Source: Vogesella margarita (GTDB lineage Bacteria; Pseudomonadota; Gammaproteobacteria; Burkholderiales; Chromobacteriaceae). From it: DNA of 64,000 nucleotides. This document shows, piece by piece, positions 8,536-17,545 of the stretch; within the stretch, counting starts at the first letter, position 1, and each line of letters starts with the position of its first letter. Under the pieces are notes generated by a model. The model worked only from the letters and a program-made list of their open reading frames with translations. It did not search any database and was not told the origin of the DNA. The position numbers and the translations under genes were made by a program. The stretch lies in contig NZ_JAQQLE010000013.1 of the NCBI RefSeq assembly GCF_028548475.1, positions 85,459-149,458 of the forward strand, given 5' to 3'.

Positions 8536-9900
8536 GTGACTGATCATGTAATGAACTGGGAAGCACTGCTTTCCACCCGCCGTTTCAAACTGCAGGCCGG
8601 CAAGGTGCTGGCGTCGCAGGCGCCCGCCACGCTGGAGGCCGCGGCAGGCCTGCGCAGCGACTTTCACATCGACCACGACCGACTGGTGTTTTCCAGCGCC
8701 TTCCGCCGCCTCGGGCGCAAGACCCAGGTGCACCCGCTGGCCAGCCACGATCACACCCACAACCGCCTCACCCACAGCGTGGAAGTCGCCAGCGTTGGCC
8801 GCAGCCTTGGCAACCGTGTCGGCGCGATGATGCAGCACGCCGAGCTGCTGCCGGCCGGCTACACCCCGTTCGACATCGGCAGCGTGGTGCAGGTCGCCTG
8901 CCTGGCCCACGACATCGGTAACCCGCCGTTCGGCCATACCGGTGAAGACGCACTGCGCGAATGGTTCCGTGACCCGCGCCACACCCACCTGCTGCACGGT
9001 CTGTCCGCGGCGGAGCAGGCCGACATCCGGACCTATGAAGGCAACGCCCACGGCCTGCGCATGGTTGCCAGCCTGGAGATGTACGGCAACGAGGGCGGCA
9101 TGCGGCTGACCTCTGCCGCGCTCGGCGCGCTGATCAAGTACCCGTGGACCTCTGACGCGCCGCGGGCGCAGGCGCGCGGCAAGTTCAACATCTACCGCAC
9201 CGAGCTGGCCTACTTCGAGCACGTCGCCGCCGAGCTGGGGCTGATTCGCAAGGGCGCACACGAGTGGGCACGCCACCCGCTGTCCTACCTGATGGAGGCC
9301 GCCGACGACATCTGCTACGCCATTCTCGACCTGGAAGACGCGGTGGAAATCGGCATTCTCGACGTGCGCGAGTTCGAGGCGCTGTTCAGCCACTTCGGCG
9401 AAACCGAGCGCCTGTGGCACACAGACGACCCGCGCCAGAAGTGCGCGATGCTGCGCGGCATCGCCATCGGCCGCTGCGTCGCCGAAGTCGCCGAGAAATT
9501 CATGATGCACCAGGACACGCTGCTGCGCGGCAGCTTCCCCGGCAAGGACCTGATCGATGTCTGCGCGCCGCAAATCAAGGAAACCCTGCTCGCCGCCAAG
9601 CTACTTGCCAGCCAGAAGGTGTACCGCCACCGCACCAAGCTGGTCACCGAGCTGGCGTCCTACCCCTGCATCGGCACGGTGCTGGACGTGCTGGTGCCGG
9701 CAATCCATACCCGCCTGACCCTGGGCGAAGACGCGCTCAGCGCCCGCCACCAGCTGGCACTGAACCTGCTCCCCGCCCCGCTGCACACCGAACAGGGCCT
9801 GTATCACGCCTACATGCAGGTGCTGGACTACATCGGCGCGATGACCGACAACTATGCGGCCAACCTTGCCCGCGAAATCTCCGGAGTCGGCATCCTGTAA
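8536..9900 (+). CDS. dgt: Deoxyguanosinetriphosphate triphosphohydrolase family protein
   Basis: This protein of about 454 residues is an HD-superfamily dNTP triphosphohydrolase, which releases tripolyphosphate from dGTP and related dNTPs. Motifs are FSSAFRRLGRKTQVHPL, HNRLTHSVEVASVGRSLG and ACLAHDIGNPPFGHTGEDAL, carrying the metal-binding His and His-Asp residues. YLMEAADDICYAILDLEDA follows. The start is uncertain: GTG 8536 has AAGGA ten bases upstream, ATG 8551 is close, and GTG 8506 would be longer. Two repeat words lie inside the gene (8794 and 9855), the latter encoding YAANLAREI. Confidence 0.92.
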   Translation: MTDHVMNWEALLSTRRFKLQAGKVLASQAPATLEAAAGLRSDFHIDHDRLVFSSAFRRLGRKTQVHPLASHDHTHNRLTHSVEVASVGRSLGNRVGAMMQHAELLPAGYTPFDIGSVVQVACLAHDIGNPPFGHTGEDALREWFRDPRHTHLLHGLSAAEQADIRTYEGNAHGLRMVASLEMYGNEGGMRLTSAALGALIKYPWTSDAPRAQARGKFNIYRTELAYFEHVAAELGLIRKGAHEWARHPLSYLMEAADDICYAILDLEDAVEIGILDVREFEALFSHFGETERLWHTDDPRQKCAMLRGIAIGRCVAEVAEKFMMHQDTLLRGSFPGKDLIDVCAPQIKETLLAAKLLASQKVYRHRTKLVTELASYPCIGTVLDVLVPAIHTRLTLGEDALSARHQLALNLLPAPLHTEQGLYHAYMQVLDYIGAMTDNYAANLAREISGVGIL

Positions 9901-9910
9901 CGCCGCCCAT

Positions 9911-9937
9911 GTCGGCAGAACACGTTGTTCTGCCGAC
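9911..9937. other. Perfect 12-bp hairpin between dgt and AEC gene
   Basis: GTCGGCAGAACA and its exact complement are separated by three bases. There is no T run on either side, so it may be a 3'-end stabiliser or a weak terminator. Confidence 0.5.
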
Positions 9938-10020
9938 TCCACTCCAGGCGAGGGTTTACCCTCGCACACGACGTCCGGGTGCTGCGCCACAATGTTTGCC
10001 CCACCCTCGCGAGCCCGTCC

Positions 10021-10896
10021 ATGTTCGAACGCATCCTTAGCATCATCCTGCCGGTACTGGTCATCGTGCTGATCGGCGGCGTGTACGCGCGCCGTGTGCG
10101 CCCGGACATGCGCGCCGCCAACAAGCTGAACATGGACGTCTGCGTACCGCTGCTGGTGTTTTCCGCGCTGGCGGCCAAGGATTTCGACCTGCTGGCGCAC
10201 TGGAAGCTGGTGCCGGCCACAGCGCTGATCGTGCTGCTGTCCGGCGCGCTGAGCTGGCCGGTGGCGCGGCTGTGCCGCATCGACCCGCGCACCCTGCTGC
10301 CGGCGATGATGTTCAACAACTGCGGCAATATGGGGCTGCCGCTGGCGCTGCTGGCCTTCGGTCAGCAGGGCTTCCAGGCCTTCGTGGTGCTGTTCATCGT
10401 CTCCAACCTGCTGCACTTCACCCTCGGCGCCTTCATTTTCAGCCACCACACCAGCCTGGCCGGGCTGCGCCGCAACCCGATCGTGATCGCCACCCTGCTC
10501 GGCCTTGTCTTTGGTCTGAGCGGCATCACCCTGCCGGCGTGGCTGATGGCCGGCATCAAGATGCTGGGCGAGATGACCATTCCGCTGATGCTGTTCGCGC
10601 TGGGCGTGCGCATGGTGGACGTCAGCCTTGCCGGCTGGCGCGTCGGCCTGCTCGGCGCCGTGCTGTGTCCGCTGACCGGCCTGGCCGGTGCCGCGCTGGC
10701 GGTCCCGCTGCTGCGGCTGGCGCCGGAGCAGACCGCACTGGTGGTGCTGTTCGGCGCGCTGCCGCCGGCGGTGCTGAACTTCCTGATGGCCGAGCTGTAC
10801 CAGCAGGAGCCGGAGCGCATGGCGTCCATCGTGCTGATCGGCAACCTTGCCAGCCTGCTGTTCGTACCGTTAGGCTTGGCCTTTGCCTTGCGCTAG
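10021..10896 (+). CDS. AEC (auxin efflux carrier) family transporter
   Basis: This 291-residue integral membrane protein has about ten hydrophobic segments and the AEC family pattern. The first helix is ILSIILPVLVIVLIGGVYARR, then LNMDVCVPLLVFSALAA and MMFNNCGNMGLPLALLAFG, the central motif. The C-terminal half repeats with a matching fold (GEMTIPLMLFALGVRM, FGALPPAVLNFLMAELY). Family members move small carboxylates or amino-acid-like anions across the inner membrane; the substrate is unknown. ATG 10021 begins the first membrane helix and fits homologue length. It is 12 bases from the next gene. Confidence 0.88.
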   Translation: MFERILSIILPVLVIVLIGGVYARRVRPDMRAANKLNMDVCVPLLVFSALAAKDFDLLAHWKLVPATALIVLLSGALSWPVARLCRIDPRTLLPAMMFNNCGNMGLPLALLAFGQQGFQAFVVLFIVSNLLHFTLGAFIFSHHTSLAGLRRNPIVIATLLGLVFGLSGITLPAWLMAGIKMLGEMTIPLMLFALGVRMVDVSLAGWRVGLLGAVLCPLTGLAGAALAVPLLRLAPEQTALVVLFGALPPAVLNFLMAELYQQEPERMASIVLIGNLASLLFVPLGLAFALR

Positions 10897-10908
10897 AGAG
10901 CCACCGAC

Positions 10909-11544
10909 ATGACCGTTACCCGCATCTGCCTGGTTCGTCACGGCGAAACCGACTGGAACGCCGAGCGGCGCCTGCAAGGCCAGCTGGACATCCCGCTGAA
11001 CGACAACGGCCGGCAGCAGGCTGTCCGTCTCGCCGCCGCCCTCAAGCAGGCCGCCCACCCGTTTGCCGCGCTGTACAGCAGCGACCTGCAACGCGCCGCC
11101 AGCACCGCGGCGCCGATCGCACAGCAGCTGAGACTGTCGGCCACCATTTTGCCGGAACTGCGCGAGCGCCACTTCGGTGCCCTGCAGGGCGTGACTCTTG
11201 CCGATGGCCCACAACAGCAGCCGCACGCCTGGCACGGCTACAGCCAGCGCGAACCGGCGCACAACCTGGGCGGTGGCGAAAGCCTGCTGGCGTTCTCCGC
11301 GCGCGTGCACCACGCGCTGGCACGGCTGGCGGCAGAACACCACGGCCAGAGCATCCTGCTGGTCTCCCACGGCGGCGTGCTGGACATGGCCTACCGCCTG
11401 GCCAGCGGCCAGCCGCTGACGGCGCAGCGCGCGGTGCCTATCCCCAATGCCGCGCTGAACTGGCTGGGTGTCGATGCCGCGCAATGGTCTATCATCGAAT
11501 GGGCCGACCAGCGCCATCTGGCACAAACCCTGGATGAGCTGTAA
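10909..11544 (+). CDS. Histidine phosphatase family protein
   Basis: This 211-residue member of the phosphoglycerate mutase/acid phosphatase superfamily has the catalytic [19 protein letters not shown] at the N-terminus, where the His is phosphorylated. Supporting residues are in [24 protein letters not shown] and [10 protein letters not shown] (second catalytic His). Cobalamin (CobC) and broad-specificity GpmB-type phosphatases share this pattern; the substrate cannot be assigned. It probably forms a transcription unit with the AEC gene, only 12 bases upstream. Confidence 0.9.
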   Translation: MTVTRICLVRHGETDWNAERRLQGQLDIPLNDNGRQQAVRLAAALKQAAHPFAALYSSDLQRAASTAAPIAQQLRLSATILPELRERHFGALQGVTLADGPQQQPHAWHGYSQREPAHNLGGGESLLAFSARVHHALARLAAEHHGQSILLVSHGGVLDMAYRLASGQPLTAQRAVPIPNAALNWLGVDAAQWSIIEWADQRHLAQTLDEL

Positions 11545-11591
11545 GAAAACTGCCTCCGGCACGACTATCCGCCAGTGCTCAAGAAGTCCCC

Positions 11592-11605
11592 AAGGTTGGC
11601 CGCAA
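11592..11605 (+). repeat. DUS-like word abutting the msrB ribosome-binding site
   Basis: A full 14-base copy AAGGTTGGCCGCAA runs directly into the Shine-Dalgarno AAAGGAG (11604-11610), sharing its last bases. Here the repeat lies in a leader and not in a terminator. Confidence 0.8.
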
Positions 11606-11617
11606 AGGAGATGCATC

Positions 11618-12028
11618 ATGCCCGACAAGCTTTTCAAGACCCCGGCCGAATGGCGCGCCATCCTTACGCCGGAACAATACTATGTCACCCGCGAGGCCGG
11701 CACCGAGCGCCCGTTCAGCGGTGACTACTACCTGCACAGCCAGGTCGGCAATTACCACTGCGTGTGCTGCGACGCGCTGCTGTTCGAATCCACCACCAAG
11801 TTCGACGCCGGCTGTGGCTGGCCCAGCTTCTGGGAAGAGGCCGTCAAGGGCAGCATCCACCGCATCCGCGACACCAGCCACGGCATGATCCGCACCGAGG
11901 TGTGCTGCAACCGCTGCGACGCCCACCTCGGCCATGTCTTCGACGACGGCCCGCCTCCGAGCGGCGAGCGCTTCTGCATCAATTCCGTGGCGCTATACTT
12001 CGTCGCCAACGAGCAGGGAGAGCTGTAG
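11618..12028 (+). CDS. msrB: Peptide-methionine (R)-S-oxide reductase
   Basis: This 136-residue cytosolic enzyme reduces methionine-R-sulfoxide in proteins. The zinc site is Cys48/Cys51 (CVCC) and Cys97/Cys100 (CNRC), and the catalytic residue is Cys120 in [19 protein letters not shown] and [12 protein letters not shown] are conserved family blocks. ATG 11618 lies seven bases after AAAGGAG; an out-of-frame ATG sits at 11611. A possible resolving cysteine is Cys66 (DAGCGWPS). Confidence 0.95.
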   Translation: MPDKLFKTPAEWRAILTPEQYYVTREAGTERPFSGDYYLHSQVGNYHCVCCDALLFESTTKFDAGCGWPSFWEEAVKGSIHRIRDTSHGMIRTEVCCNRCDAHLGHVFDDGPPPSGERFCINSVALYFVANEQGEL

Positions 12029-12105
12029 CGACGCCGAGGCTGTGCCGACCCGAAGCGGAGATGAGGAAATGCCGCAACTGGCACAACCCGTACTGCGGTC
12101 GCGCC

Positions 12106-13494
12106 TCAGACCTCCCAGTACTCCTTTTCCCTGCCCTGCGCGCCCGGATTGAGCTGCTCGCGCAGACTGCGCAGTGTTTCCGGCTCGCCACGCACGCGGA
12201 ACCAGCTGCCGTCTTCCTCGGCACGCTCTTCCAGCACTTGGCAGTGGCTGTAGATGTCACCGCGCAGCTGTTGCGCCGACCACGGCAGCAGTAGCTCGTC
12301 TTCCACCAGATCCTGCCGGAAGAACGCGACGATGGCCGCGTGCAGGCTGGCCACTTCTTCCGGCCGACGCGCACTCATCACCACGCAGCCCGGATAACGC
12401 TGCTGCAGCTCGGCCGTCCAGGCCGCCTGCGCGGCTTCATCACCGACATGGTCGATCTTGTTGAATACGCGAATGCGCGGCACTTCGTCGGCGCCGATTT
12501 CGTGCAGCACTTCGTCGGTCACTTCCAGCTGGCGCAGGAAACCGGGATCGCTGGCATCAATCACATGCAGCAACAGCGCCGCATCCAGCGCCTCTTCCAG
12601 CGTCGACTTGAACGAGGCCACCAGTCCGTGAGGCAGGTTCTTGATGAAGCCGACCGTATCGCTGACCAGCACGCGCGGCACGCTTTCCGGGTAGAGGGCA
12701 CGCACCGTGGTGTCCAGCGTGGCGAACAGCTTGTTGGCCACCAGCACCTCGCTGCCGGTCAGCGCCCGCATCAGCGTGGACTTGCCGGCATTGGTATAGC
12801 CCACCAGCGACACCCCGCCCAGCCCCAGTCCCTGACGTTCCAGACGCCGTGCGCGCTGGGTCTTGCGCTCCAGCTCCATGGCGATGATTTCGCGCTGCAG
12901 CTCGGCGATGCGGTCACGCACCTTGCGACGGTCCAGCTCGGTATGCGATTCACCGGCACCACGACCGCCCACGCCGCTACGCTGCCGGCCTTGCGGACCG
13001 GCCAGTTTGGCCGCTTCGCGCAGGCGCGGGGCCATATAGCCGAGGCGGGCGATTTCCACCTGTGCGCGTGCCGCGCGCGAGCGGGCATTGCGATGGAAAA
13101 TCTCCAGAATGACCATGGTGCGGTCCATCACCGGACACCCCACGGCCAGTTCCAGATTGCGTGCCTGCGACGGGGAGATTTCGTGGTCCACCAGCAACAC
13201 GTCGAACTCGACGGCATCGGGGTCCGGCGCTGGCGAGCCGGCTTCCAGATCGTCGCTACAGACGCCGCGATTGACGAAGGTGCTGACTTCTTCCAGCTTG
13301 CCCACGCCCAGGTAGGCGGTGCGATCGAAGCTGCTGCGCTTTTGCACAAAGGTCTGCACCACCTGGAAACCCAGCGTCTTGGCCAGTTCGCTCAGTTCGG
13401 CGAGTGACGCCTCGAACTCGACATCACTGACATCCGGCAACTGGACCGATGCCACCAGGGCGTAGCGGGGTTTCTCTTTGACTTCTGTTTGCAT
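12106..13494 (-). CDS. hflX: GTPase HflX
   Basis: This 462-residue ribosome-associated GTPase splits stalled 70S/50S complexes under stress. The N-terminal HflX domain includes VDHEISPSQARNLELAVGCPVMDRT. A glycine-rich linker (RQRSGVGGRGAGESHTELD) leads to the G domain with G1 GYTNAGKST, G3 SDTVGFIKNLPH, G4 NKID and G5 MSARR. Length matches the family. The common hfq-hflX arrangement is absent; the gene stands alone between msrB (convergent) and a small ORF. Confidence 0.95.
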   Translation of the reverse strand: MQTEVKEKPRYALVASVQLPDVSDVEFEASLAELSELAKTLGFQVVQTFVQKRSSFDRTAYLGVGKLEEVSTFVNRGVCSDDLEAGSPAPDPDAVEFDVLLVDHEISPSQARNLELAVGCPVMDRTMVILEIFHRNARSRAARAQVEIARLGYMAPRLREAAKLAGPQGRQRSGVGGRGAGESHTELDRRKVRDRIAELQREIIAMELERKTQRARRLERQGLGLGGVSLVGYTNAGKSTLMRALTGSEVLVANKLFATLDTTVRALYPESVPRVLVSDTVGFIKNLPHGLVASFKSTLEEALDAALLLHVIDASDPGFLRQLEVTDEVLHEIGADEVPRIRVFNKIDHVGDEAAQAAWTAELQQRYPGCVVMSARRPEEVASLHAAIVAFFRQDLVEDELLLPWSAQQLRGDIYSHCQVLEERAEEDGSWFRVRGEPETLRSLREQLNPGAQGREKEYWEV

Positions 13495-13660
13495 GGGCAG
13501 ATGGCTTCAACTTGATGGCTAACCGAGCATAGTACTCACAAATGGCCCCATCCGTTGCCCGAATGCGTGACCGGCCATCGCCAGCCATCAAATCCGGGTG
13601 GTGTGAAGAGAGGTCCGCCCATCACTGCCGCCGGTTTATCGACCGGCCACGGTCAGGGCG

Positions 13661-13930
13661 CTACTTGCCGCGATACTCGATGCGCGCGGTCATTTCCTCG
13701 ATCGCCAGCGCCAGTGCCCTGGCCGCACCCGCCGTATCGCCGGCGACATCGGCGTAGTCGGTCCATTCGCCGTAACGCAACTGCCAGCCGCCCGCCCCGG
13801 CGCCCTCTACCCGCAGGATGTACTCCGGCACGGAGAACTGCTCGCCGGCCGCAGTGGTCAGCAGGCGGTACTGCACCGCATCGCCCCAGCCGTTCATGAC
13901 CGGCGCTTCGCCGGAACGGGTGCCATGCAT
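13661..13930 (-). CDS. Small hypothetical protein
   Basis: This open frame encodes about 89 residues from ATG 13930; an in-frame TTG at 13975 would add 15. It contains WGDAVQYRLLTTAAGEQFSVPEYILRVEG and WQLRYGEWTDYADVAGDTAGAARALALAIEEM. It is Gly/Ala-rich, with no signal peptide and no family that I recognise. Codon use matches the host. It lies between hflX and umuC on the same strand but well separated from both. Confidence 0.55.
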   Translation of the reverse strand: MHGTRSGEAPVMNGWGDAVQYRLLTTAAGEQFSVPEYILRVEGAGAGGWQLRYGEWTDYADVAGDTAGAARALALAIEEMTARIEYRGK

Positions 13931-14036
13931 GGCCACCCGAAAAGAGTGAAATGGTTCATCGGCCGATTCTAGCAAGCCGCCACCGTGCCGGCTGCCGCGC
14001 TGGCGTGATGTCTGTTATGCCGCGATGCGACCCGCA

Positions 14037-15299
14037 CTAGCGCACCACCGGCAACTCGTCCCAGCAGGTGGTCCAGCGCGGCGAGCGTTGCTCCTGCCGC
14101 ATCCGCCAGTCCGCGCTGACCGCTTCCGACGCCAGTTTCAGCGTGCCGCTGCCATAGTGGCGGTTTACCTGATCCAGCGTTTGCAGCAAGGCGGCGCGCC
14201 GCGGATCGGTACTGACGGCAAACAGGTCCGGCTGCCGCGCCTGGGCGGCGCCGATTTCCAGCAGCACCACGCCCGCCTTCTTGTAGCCGTGGCCGGGCTG
14301 ATAGATCGCCTCCAGCCCGGCCAGTGCCGCCTTGACCAGCGCCAGGGTGTCGGCGGTGGGGCCAGGCAGCGGCACCACCGTCCAGCCGCGTTGCGCTGTT
14401 GCATCGCCAAACGGGTTCCCACGGATGCTGACGCCGACCAGCTGCGCCACGCTGTGCTGCTGGCGCAGTTTCTCGCCAACGCGGGTGGCGTGATGGGTGA
14501 TCGCCGCCGCCAGCGTGGACTGGTCGCTCACCGTGCGCGCAAACGAGCGCGACGAGATCAGCTGCTGCCGTGGCGCCGCGATGTCGTCCAGTTCGAGACA
14601 GGACTCGCCGTTGAGCTCGGCCACGGTGCGCTCCAGCACGACGCCGAAATGGCGCTGGATCAACGGCGGCGCGGCCCGCTGCAAGTCCAGCGCGCTGTGG
14701 ATGCCGAGACGGGCGAGCTTGTCCGCGCTGCGCCGGCCCACGCCCCAGACCCGGCCTGCGGCCAACCTTGCCAACAGTTTTTCCTGCCAGTCGCGCGCAA
14801 GCCAGTCCCAGGCGAACACGCCGTTGCAGCGCGGATGGGTCTTGGCCACGCTGTTGGCCAGCTTGGCCAGCGTCTTGCTGCTGCCGATGCCGACACAGGT
14901 GGGAATGCCGACACGCTGCAACACGTCAGCGCGCAGGCGGGCCGCGTGATCGTGCAACTCGGGGATGCCGTCGAGGGTGATGAAGCTCTCGTCGATGGAG
15001 TAGATCTCCTGCGCCATGCCCCAGCGCGCCACGACCTGCATCATCCGTTGCGACATGTCGCCATACAGCGCGTAATTGCTGGAAAACACCGCCACGCCGT
15101 GACGGCGGCACTGCGCCGCGATCTGGTAGTACGGCACGAAGGCGTCGATGCCGAGTGCCTTGGCCTCGGCCGAGCGCGCGACGACACAGCCGTCGTTATT
15201 GCTGAGCACGATGATGGGCTTGCCGGCCAGATCGGGACGGAACACCCGCTCGCACGAGGTGTAGAAACTGTTACCGTCGACCAGCGCAAAGGTGCTCAT
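14037..15299 (-). CDS. umuC: Translesion DNA polymerase V subunit UmuC
   Basis: This 420-residue Y-family polymerase subunit copies past DNA lesions with UmuD'. The palm motifs [17 protein letters not shown] and [15 protein letters not shown] carry the catalytic acidic residues. The little-finger region and C-terminal DUF4113-like end ([12 protein letters not shown]) are present. ATG 15299 overlaps the umuD stop by four bases. A repeat word at 14757 lies within the coding region. There is no sign of truncation. Confidence 0.94.
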   Translation of the reverse strand: MSTFALVDGNSFYTSCERVFRPDLAGKPIIVLSNNDGCVVARSAEAKALGIDAFVPYYQIAAQCRRHGVAVFSSNYALYGDMSQRMMQVVARWGMAQEIYSIDESFITLDGIPELHDHAARLRADVLQRVGIPTCVGIGSSKTLAKLANSVAKTHPRCNGVFAWDWLARDWQEKLLARLAAGRVWGVGRRSADKLARLGIHSALDLQRAAPPLIQRHFGVVLERTVAELNGESCLELDDIAAPRQQLISSRSFARTVSDQSTLAAAITHHATRVGEKLRQQHSVAQLVGVSIRGNPFGDATAQRGWTVVPLPGPTADTLALVKAALAGLEAIYQPGHGYKKAGVVLLEIGAAQARQPDLFAVSTDPRRAALLQTLDQVNRHYGSGTLKLASEAVSADWRMRQEQRSPRWTTCWDELPVVR

Positions 15300-15718
15300 G
15301 TGAAGCGCTTGACGCAGGCGGTGACCACGCCCCAGATGCACAGCTCCTGCTCGCCGCCCAGCTCCAGCGGCGCATAGGCGGCATTCTCCGCCAGCAGCGC
15401 CACGCGGCCGTCGCGGCGGTACAGACGCTTGACGGTGAACGCGCCGTCAATGGCGGCCAGCACGATATGGCCGTGCAGCGGCGGCAGACCGCGATCGACC
15501 ACCAGCAGATCCCCGTGATGGATGCCGGCATCGGCCATGGAATCACCTGTCACCCGCACCATGAACGAGGACGCCGCGTCACGGATCAGGTAACGGTTGA
15601 GATCCAGCGAGCTGTCCCTGTAGTCGTCGGCCGGCGACGGGAAGCCGGCCGGCACGCTGGCGCCAAACAGCGGCACGCTCTGAGGCAGCGGCGTGGCGAC
15701 AGGTAGATAAAGCTGCAT
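15296..15718 (-). CDS. umuD: SOS mutagenesis protein UmuD
   Basis: This 140-residue LexA-like S24 peptidase self-cleaves to UmuD'. The cleavage site is Ala24-Gly25 ([12 protein letters not shown]), and the catalytic dyad is Ser60 (GDSM) and Lys97 (FTVKRLY), at the same positions as in E. coli. ACGGAGAG precedes the ATG. The stop overlaps umuC (ATGA). I could not find a CTGT-N8-ACAG type LexA box in the 60 bases upstream, so its regulation is unclear. Confidence 0.94.
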   Translation of the reverse strand: MQLYLPVATPLPQSVPLFGASVPAGFPSPADDYRDSSLDLNRYLIRDAASSFMVRVTGDSMADAGIHHGDLLVVDRGLPPLHGHIVLAAIDGAFTVKRLYRRDGRVALLAENAAYAPLELGGEQELCIWGVVTACVKRFT

Positions 15719-15844
15719 GCGGGCTCTCCGTAATCGATATTTTGATTATGTACGATTTCAAACAAACTGCAAAGCCTGCCATTGCACTGAGCCGCCCCAC
15801 CCGCCCGGACAAGCCCATCGCGGCGCCAGCACCCCCTCTTCGAC

Positions 15845-15857
15845 TGCGGCCAACCTT
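15845..15857 (-). repeat. DUS-like word in the umuD upstream gap
   Basis: A reverse copy TGCGGCCAACCTT is the only clear element in the 265-base gap between divergent umuD and the hypothetical gene at 15984. The umuD-proximal part of the gap (15730-15780) is AT-rich and probably carries the promoter. Confidence 0.75.
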
Positions 15858-15983
15858 GGGCACGGCACAGGTCTCGCACAGCACGTTCTGCCGGGCACCA
15901 CCTCGTCCATCGCAAACAGCCGCAACAGCACACCACGCCAAAGCGCCTATAAATCAACTATCCAGCCCGCAACGGAGACCGAC

Positions 15984-16682
15984 ATGAAGCCGGTTCGGCG
16001 CAAACAGTTCGTCAGCTTTGGCAGCAGCTCGTCGTGGCCACACGCCACGCCGCCGCTCGCCAGCGCGCCGCCCTCTGTCGCCCTCACCCGGCCGCAACTG
16101 GGGGCGGAGTATCTGGCGTGGGCGCACTGGCTGGACGCGCTGCACAAGCGTGCGAGCCAGGGCAACGAGGCCGATGCCTGGGCGCTGGCGGAAGGCAAAC
16201 TCGCCTTCGTGCTGCGCCGCAGCCTGCTGTTGCGCGAAAAGGTCATGCTCGGCGGCAGCCTGTCGCGGGCGGTAACCGAGGAGACCGCGGCGCTGGTGCA
16301 GGAGCTGGAACAGGTCATCGGCGAGCTGACCGGGCGCGAGATGCTGGCGGTGGATGACTGGCCGCTGCCCTACCGCCTTTATCGCCGCCAGGGCGAGGCC
16401 GGCAAACCGGCTGCCGGCACCAGCACCGCCACACCCCAAGCCCCGCTCCCTGCCGGCCACGACCGCCGCCAGGGCAGCCGCCAGCGCAAGAACCTGCTGT
16501 CCGAGCAGGCACAGCAGGACTGCCAGCAGGCGGTGGGCTGCCTGCGGCTGGCGCTGGAGATCCTGCACCGCCAGCCGGCACTGGCCAAATCCGACGCCTG
16601 GCAGGCGGCCAACCTCGGCCTGGCACGGGTGATCGTGCTCGGCCACCTCAGCAGCCAGCCCGGGCACAAGCTGGCAGGCTAA
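15984..16682 (+). CDS. Hypothetical protein
   Basis: This 232-residue protein has AACGGAGA upstream of its ATG. No family was recognised. The middle is largely helical (LAWAHWLDALHKRASQGNEA; LRRSLLLREKVMLGGSLSRA; ETAALVQELEQVIGELTGRE). It is followed by a Pro/Ala/Gly linker around residues 150-165 and a C-terminal helical region with LLSEQAQQDCQQAVGCLRLA. A variant repeat word at 16605 encodes QAANLGLARV. It is soluble and leaderless by eye, with no partner gene in the same unit. Confidence 0.65.
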   Translation: MKPVRRKQFVSFGSSSSWPHATPPLASAPPSVALTRPQLGAEYLAWAHWLDALHKRASQGNEADAWALAEGKLAFVLRRSLLLREKVMLGGSLSRAVTEETAALVQELEQVIGELTGREMLAVDDWPLPYRLYRRQGEAGKPAAGTSTATPQAPLPAGHDRRQGSRQRKNLLSEQAQQDCQQAVGCLRLALEILHRQPALAKSDAWQAANLGLARVIVLGHLSSQPGHKLAG

Positions 16683-16749
16683 CCGCGCCCCTCGGCGCGC
16701 TTGCCGTCACGCGACTCGCCGCCCTCGCCCGCAGACACCCCTCACCCGC

Positions 16750-16763
16750 TTGCGGCCAACCTT
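16750..16763 (-). repeat. DUS-like word, intergenic
   Basis: A full 14-base reverse copy TTGCGGCCAACCTT lies in the 164-base gap before the HD-domain gene. Confidence 0.8.
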
Positions 16764-16846
16764 GTCGTCACCCCGTCACCGCACCCCCGGTTCGACCGCA
16801 GCGCCGCGCGGCGCTAGAATCGCGGACTGTTCACGAGGAAAGCACC

Positions 16847-17428
16847 ATGCAGCAGATCATCGATTTCATTCTGGAACTGGACAAACTGAAGGGCGTCACC
16901 CGCAAGACGCGGCCGCTGGGGCTGGCACGGCAGGAAAACTCCGCCGAGCACAGCTGGCAGATCGCGATGCTGGCATCGTCGCTGGCGCCATACGCGGCGG
17001 AGCCGGTCGACATCAGCCACGTGGTGGCGATGCTGCTGGTGCACGACATCGGCGAGATCGACACCGGCGACACCATCGTCTACGCCGTGGACGGCTGGGA
17101 AGAGCGCAAGGCGGCGGAGCTGGCGGCGGTGACGCGGATTTTCGGGCTGTTGCCGGCAGCGCAGGCGCAGCGCTTCATGGCGCTGTGGCAGGAGTTCGAG
17201 GACGGCGAGACCGCTGCGGCGCGCTTTGCCCACGCCGCCGACCGCGCGATGCCGGTGCTGCTGAACCTGGCCAACAACGGCCAGAGCTGGCGCGAAAACG
17301 GCATCAGCCACGCCCGCGTGGTGCAGCGTATCGGCCCGCCGATCCAGAGCGGCTGTCCGGCGCTGTGGGACTATCTGGTCGAGCGGCTGGCCCACGCGCA
17401 GCAACAGGGCTGGTTCGGCGCGGACTGA
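16847..17428 (+). CDS. HD domain-containing protein (HDDC2/YfbR-like)
   Basis: This 193-residue HD-superfamily hydrolase resembles the HDDC2/5'-deoxynucleotidase group. Metal-binding residues are in RQENSAEHSWQIAMLAS (His), VAMLLVHDIGEIDTGDT (His-Asp) and a later Asp in FAHAADRAMPVLLNL. Members dephosphorylate deoxynucleoside monophosphates; substrate preference here is unproven. The start is ATG at 16847, after CACGAGGAAAGCACC. It is a single gene followed by a strong terminator and converges on an HD-GYP gene. Confidence 0.85.
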   Translation: MQQIIDFILELDKLKGVTRKTRPLGLARQENSAEHSWQIAMLASSLAPYAAEPVDISHVVAMLLVHDIGEIDTGDTIVYAVDGWEERKAAELAAVTRIFGLLPAAQAQRFMALWQEFEDGETAAARFAHAADRAMPVLLNLANNGQSWRENGISHARVVQRIGPPIQSGCPALWDYLVERLAHAQQQGWFGAD

Positions 17429-17447
17429 ACACGCCACCCCCGCAAAC

Positions 17448-17484
17448 AGACAAGCCCGGCGCAATCACGCCGGGCTTGTCTGTC
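17448..17484 (+). terminator. Rho-independent terminator of the HD gene
   Basis: A 14-bp stem AGACAAGCCCGGCG/CGCCGGGCTTGTCT with a six-base loop CAATCA is followed by a T-rich stretch. Confidence 0.85.
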
Positions 17485-17510
17485 TTTGTGCTTCCTGGCC
17501 TCATGCCCCG

Positions 17511-17532
17511 TTGCGGCCAACGTTGGCCGCAA
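17511..17532. repeat. Perfect 22-bp palindrome of two fused DUS-like words
   Basis: The 11-base half TTGCGGCCAAC is followed immediately by its exact reverse complement GTTGGCCGCAA. It lies between the stops of convergent genes (17428 and 17546). The fusion converts the usual CC/GG next to the core into CG, which may explain the AACGTT variants elsewhere. Confidence 0.85.
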
Positions 17533-17545
17533 CAAGCCGCTCCAC

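Noticed and set aside
7570..9573. A 667-codon leftward frame over the hypothetical gene and dgt
   Set aside because: It is antisense to dgt with intact HD motifs, and has no recognisable domain.
9264..10040. Plus-strand frame overlapping dgt
   Set aside because: It is an Arg/Pro-rich out-of-frame shadow of dgt.
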